Source: Lonicera japonica (Eukaryota > Streptophyta > Magnoliopsida > Dipsacales > Caprifoliaceae). From it: DNA of 64,000 nt. A model generated the notes under the pieces. The model was not told the origin of the DNA, made no database searches, and worked only from the letters and a program-made list of their open reading frames with translations. The stretch is taken from contig CM038470.1 in the NCBI GenBank assembly GCA_021464415.1, positions 26,747,601-26,811,600 of the forward strand, given 5' to 3'. This document shows positions 60,001 through 64,000 of the stretch, one piece after another (within the stretch, counting starts at the first letter, position 1; each line of letters begins with the position of its first letter). The translations under genes were made by a program, and so were the position numbers.

Positions 60001-62550
60001 AAGCTCAACGAGAGTATCCTCCAGATATGCAATGCAAAGATAAATTTCTCCTTCAAAGCACCACAGTGTCTCCAAATATTGATGTCGATGAGCTACCCCA
60101 AGATACTGTAAGAATGTTATTCCGAGAACATCTCTTCATTTCAATTTTCTTTTTTTTAAAAAAAATAAGAATGTTAACTGATTTGGCATGGGAAAATAAT
60201 GGACATTTGTTGCATCCAGTTTAATAAGGACAGTGGAAGAACTTTAGAGGAATGCAAGCTTAGAGTTTTGTATGTTTCTCCTCACTCAACTTCTGGAATT
60301 TCGGATGAGAGCTTCAAAGCAAATTTTGATACCAGCTCTGTGAGTTCTTTCATAGTTTTTCCTTTTAGTATTATTATTAATTCAATGTTTGTGTTGCAGT
60401 TTTGTTGTCCCTTTTCGCTTTCGTTGTTGAGATATGAAGCTTAGTGGACCAAAAACAACCAAATATGTGGGATTTGATTTCTTGGTATCGGTCAAAAGTC
60501 TTATATCAAACATTTTCACCCAAACAATCTGAACAGTGTTCTACAAAAGCATTGGTCAGTAGGTGGAGAGTGGTGGCAGCTGGTGCCTAGACTGGGCTTA
60601 GACCACGTAACAATCTGGGATCTCGCCCAAAACAGCTAGCCCAAGATGTTATTTAGGTTCATTGAACCAACATATAATCCAAGGACCTCTCAATTGCACT
60701 ATTGACGTGGGATATGTGGGTTGTCACAAACGCCCCCTATTCAAGCCCTGAAATCCTCATCAAGGTGGGGTCACACAAACGATATTGACTTGTTGCTAGC
60801 CGCCACAAATGATTCTGGCTCATTTCAGCTGCACAAACACAACACGCAATAAACAAATGTAACAATCCTGATCTACCCAAAATTTCTAACCCAAGTTGTT
60901 ATTCAGGTTTATTTAACCGACATACAAGCAAAAGACCTACCTTTTGCTACCGATGTGGGTTGTCACAAACTACGGCTAGTTTAGTAGTTGTAGTACAATA
61001 AAATTGATGAATTGTATATATGTTCCTTTGGAGTCATTCAGTCCTCCTTAATACAGTGAATAATTATTAAGGATTTTATACTAGGCAAGGTGGTAGGTAG
61101 CCGCCTAGCACCCTTTTTTTTTGGGGGGGGGGGAGGGGGGGGGGGGTGCGGGGGCTAGAAGGGGATTTTGGGAAAAACTAGGTTTAAATAGTAGGTCCAT
61201 TTCCTTTGTAGGAGGAGGGTAGTGTTCTGATTAAATGATTGATAATGTTTGCATCCTGGGTTCCTCAATGGTGGGTTTGAGGGGGACCCACCTTCAAGGA
61301 GAATCCGATGGCTGGCTGTTAATTTTTGGCTTTCATCCTGGAACTCTTTAATGTTAAATGGCATATTTAAGCAGTTCTATATCACATTTCCTGGTTTGAT
61401 TGTAAATATATTTTTTTATGCATTATGGTTTATTTTTCCCCTTCTATCTCGTATGATTCTTATTTTTTGCTTTTTACATTTTTGTAGAATCAAGTATTGC
61501 AGCGCCTCAAAGATGAAAGGGATTCTGCTGTTCGACAAACACAGCAGCTGCGACAAGAGCTGGTTAGTGCTTTTTAATTTTTATTAGTTTTTTCAAGTTA
61601 CCTTATTATCACTTTCTCTCATCCCATGTGCACCGACTTCCTGAGGGTGCATTTAATTGATCTACATGAACAAGCATTGAATTCCTTCGAATTATTTTGC
61701 ATAGAAAAATTCTCTATGGACAACAGAAGCTTACTGTGCCCCCCGACCCCCCACACACACAAAAAAAAGGGGAGAAAATTCAGTTAAACCGAGTTGTACT
61801 GCAGGAATTCATGGTCAAAACTGCAATGACGGAAAATGCGGACTTTTGAGTAATTTCCACAGAAAAGAAGTGCTATCAAACACCCCCAACTGTCGCATTA
61901 ATGCAATTGAAAAAGTTTTGATGTCAACTAGTGAAAGCCTTTATAATTTCAATTTTCAATATTCACCTACCTACCGGATTAGGCTCCTCTGAAATCACTC
62001 TAGATAAAGGAATTTGGACCATCAGTTTAAAAGTAGATGATTCAGATCTTGACAAAGTAGTTTATGCCTGCATGAGTCCTCACCAAAGTGAGACGTTGTT
62101 GAATGAGTCCTCAATTAATGGTCTAGATTTATTAATGAGGAGTTGCATCCCTATAAAAAAAAGTTGAAAAATAATTGAAAAACAATTAAGTTTTATGGAA
62201 AAATTTCTTGCCTATACCCAGGAAGAATTGGATTCCATGGGAAAACTGAAAAAGGAATAAAACATCTCACCAAATCAATCACTCTTCTTTGTGCTTCTCA
62301 TACAAATGAGTAGTATTTTCAGTCACTTCCCTACTTTTTATCAAACGGACCAAAATGTTGCTATCAATACAGAGGACAACCATTTTTCGAAATGTGTGTA
62401 CAGGAAATGCTGAAGAGAAGAAGGAATCGGAAAAGAGAATCAGGTTTCTCCTTCAAATTCGCACTCATTGTGGTGATAATTGGAATTATGGCCGGCTTCC
62501 TTTCAAAACTGTTAATGTCTTCCCCTCCCCTTCCACAGAATGATGTATGA
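57030..62550 (+). CDS. VAP27: VAP27-type vesicle-associated membrane protein (VAMP-associated)
   Basis: Seven exons: 57030-57087, 59303-59373, 59548-59629, 59992-60107, 60220-60339, 61488-61562, 62404-62550, joining to 222 residues. VAP27 proteins are ER tail-anchored adaptors at ER-plasma membrane contacts that bind FFAT-type peptides. The MSP domain (about 8-125) begins LIFVQPEELMFQFELEK and includes VAFKVKTTSPKKYFVRPNTG, GVIQPRASCVIRVTLQAQ and DKFLLQSTTV. A heptad-like region (NQVLQRLKDERDSAVRQTQQ, LRQELEMLKRR) forms a short coiled coil. A basic patch then precedes a single hydrophobic anchor (FALIVVIIGIMAGF) near the C-terminus, ending PPLPQNDV. The start is the ATG in MTGTSNHL. All junctions are GT-AG. 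The 2.2-kb first intron and later introns hold repeats. Confidence 0.93.
58950..59165. repeat. Dispersed ~110-bp repeat, copy 1 (plus partial copy)
   Basis: Reads 'gtaacaacccggttcatc .. ggctagcccaagttgtagtt .. acatataagccaaggacct .. gatgtgggtcatgaca'. A partial second copy follows ('gcaaaggacctctctattac .. gggatatgtgggttgtgaca'). The same text recurs at 60608-60975. Confidence 0.7.
59738..59892. mobile_element. Stowaway MITE remnant in VAP27 intron 3
   Basis: The core aatgtaccaaatctcataat and 'ttgaccattgattaggttgaaa' match 40658-40861. The right end gagactgaggaagta is decayed, and the left end is missing or diverged. Confidence 0.6.
60608..60975. repeat. Dispersed ~110-bp repeat, two more copies in intron 5
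   Basis: Copies at about 60608-60735 and 60858-60975 share 'gtaacaat .. cccaaaa..gctagcccaag.tgttatt.aggtt' and 'acctct.. gacgtgggatatgtgggttgtcaca' with the copies near 59 kb. The segment between them has 'aatcctcatcaaggtggggt'. Confidence 0.7.
61123..61146 (+). repeat. Poly-G tract in VAP27 intron 5
   Basis: T8 followed by a run of 11 G, one A and 12 or more G, just after a ctaggc.. gcctag palindrome. It can form a G-quadruplex in the pre-mRNA; whether it does is unknown. Confidence 0.7.
62155..62347. mobile_element. MITE of the 'gataaaaagttggaa' family in VAP27 intron 6
   Basis: The left 'ataaaaaaaagttgaaaaat' and the complement of the right 'actttttatcaaacgg' pair. 'atctcaccaaatcaatcactc' matches the hairpin element at 41144. 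It ends about 55 bp before exon 7. Confidence 0.6.
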
Positions 62551-62904
62551 TTTTCACCACTCTTTACAGTTCTAAGGAGACAGTTTTATATTTCTTCTTT
62601 TTCATCGTTGTATAATTTTCTCTATATATATGTGTTTTTTTTTTCTTTTTTTCGGCTCTAAGTGAAAAGCTTGCCCTAGTCTGTTCTTTTCTCTTTGTAA
62701 ATTGATTTGATTCATAAGTTTTTCTTCTATCACTTGGTTTGCCCTAAAAAATGTTGGTGTTTTTTTTTTTTGGTTGGTTTTTTGTATGTTAGTACTAGAG
62801 ATCTTGATGCTGGTGGCTTTGAGAAACCAATTCGGTTTTTATAGTTGTATTGAGCTGCATCAATTGATTATTCTCCTGTTGTTAGCTTACATTGGCCACT
62901 GTTA

Positions 62905-63225
62905 AGCCTCGTTTGGTTTACGGAAGGGAAATCAATTCCTTTATCTTTCCCATGAAGGTGGGAAATTAAATTTTCCGTCAAATTTTCTTTCTTGTGTTTG
63001 GTAAAGCATGGAAAGTATTTAGGTAAGGGTATTATTGTCTAAATTTTTTGTAATAAATGCTTGAAAATCGCATGGAAAAATCAATTACATGTGTTTTGAG
63101 AGGAATGTTTTATCCCTTATTTTTCCTTCTCTTGGGAAAGTGTTTCCGGAATTTATGCTTTCCAAACAAAGGAAATGAACAACTTTTTTTTTTCGAGTAC
63201 TAAAATCTGTGAACCAAACAAGGCT
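62905..63225. mobile_element. Harbinger-type MITE with TTA target duplication
   Basis: Left agcctcgtttggtttacgga, right (reverse complement) agccttgtttggttcacaga. TTA flanks both ends (62902-62904 and 63226-63228). 321 bp, non-coding. It lies about 350 bp after the VAP27 stop codon, probably just past its 3' UTR. Confidence 0.85.
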
Positions 63226-63228
63226 TTA

Positions 63229-64000
63229 GTTTATTTGCAAATCTTTTTTGGCTCAATTGACATGCATTAATTGATACAATCAATAAATTAATATTTCACA
63301 TATTTTCAAATGAGTTATCATATATTACAATAAAAAATTATTCATAATATTTCTTTAGCAATAAAAGCACTTTATACTTGAAAGATTCAATTATGTTTTT
63401 CTTTGACTTAATGCGGAAGGGGTTAAAAAAAAAATTTAAAATTATTCGACTCCATCATTACTCAATGTAAAAATAAATAAATAAAATTGGATCTAAAAAT
63501 TTGTTATTTTGCTTTCTACCAAAGTTAACCAAAGCTTAAGGAATTTGTCTTGAAATTGCGTAGAACTTTCCAGGAGGATAATCTGCTTTCCCAATATGCC
63601 CTTGGATCTTCGGCCAAACTTCCTAGCTCAACACTTCTAAAGAACAATTAATACAATTGTGTATTAATTTTTCTTTTCAGTTTATCAGCGTAAGTTTGCT
63701 AAGAAAATACTTGTTATTTTAAAAGATAGAATAGCAATTCGTGGTACAATTATATTTACAAAATTAATTCTTTTAGGATAGAGAAATATAAAATATCACG
63801 ATATGCTCAAATATTTTTGTCTAATACTATTATACGGAAGTTCCAATTATTGAAAATAAAAAAAATGCTACAAATGATATTGTTACATGTATTTCGAATT
63901 ATTTTCAACCTTTTCTTTTTACATAAAATTATATATTCATGTTGGAAACTTGGAATTGGACAATAGATTTCAATAAGTTTTGTTTCTACATTTTAACTGA
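63229..64000. other. AT-rich spacer at the window edge
   Basis: No gene or clear repeat seen. Confidence 0.5.

Overview
This is nuclear DNA from a flowering plant, most likely a core eudicot. Every recognisable gene is plant-type: GT-AG introns, AT-rich spacers, plastid-targeted proteins, RABD2, VAP27, CTF2A and SRR1. The spacers hold plant DNA transposons, MITEs and a LINE. I cannot name the species from this sequence alone.

Layout: 1-8.5 kb has no intact gene, but holds a CACTA-like terminus, three tandem hairpin repeats, a dead ribosomal protein uL2 (RPL8) fragment and a possible LTR remnant. A class I phospholipase A1 gene (+) lies at 8.6-10.2 kb and a 1.2-kb deleted hAT transposon at 10.9-12.1 kb. 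An RGG-repeat RNA-binding protein gene (+, 7 exons) follows at 13.2-17.5 kb. Four minus-strand genes come next: RABD2 small GTPase (19.8-23.9 kb), CTF2A-like FAD monooxygenase (25.2-30.0 kb), a glycerol-3-phosphate transporter (31.8-34.8 kb) and SRR1 (39.5-40.3 kb). MITEs are clustered at 35.6-38 kb. A roughly 1-kb foldback lies at 42.8-43.8 kb. Plastid ribosomal protein L19 (+, 5 exons) is at 44.6-47.9 kb. A 5'-truncated, multiply broken LINE (-) is at 48.6-53.8 kb and a hAT-type MITE at 54.5-55.0 kb. A VAP27-type ER protein gene (+, 7 exons) is at 57.0-62.6 kb, followed by a Harbinger-type MITE.

The genes do not form a pathway; this is ordinary plant gene order. Three products are probably plastid-directed (PLA1, CTF2A, L19), RABD2 and VAP27 act in the ER/secretory system, SRR1 is a light/clock regulator, and the RGG protein binds RNA. 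All intron-exon models were built by hand from splice signals, reading-frame continuity and family knowledge; every one closes in frame. I found no CRISPR array, operon or novel defence-like system. The most unusual structures are the long foldback, the in-frame direct repeat bracketing the CTF2A targeting segment, the uL2 relic, and hAT and Harbinger-type elements with intact target duplications.
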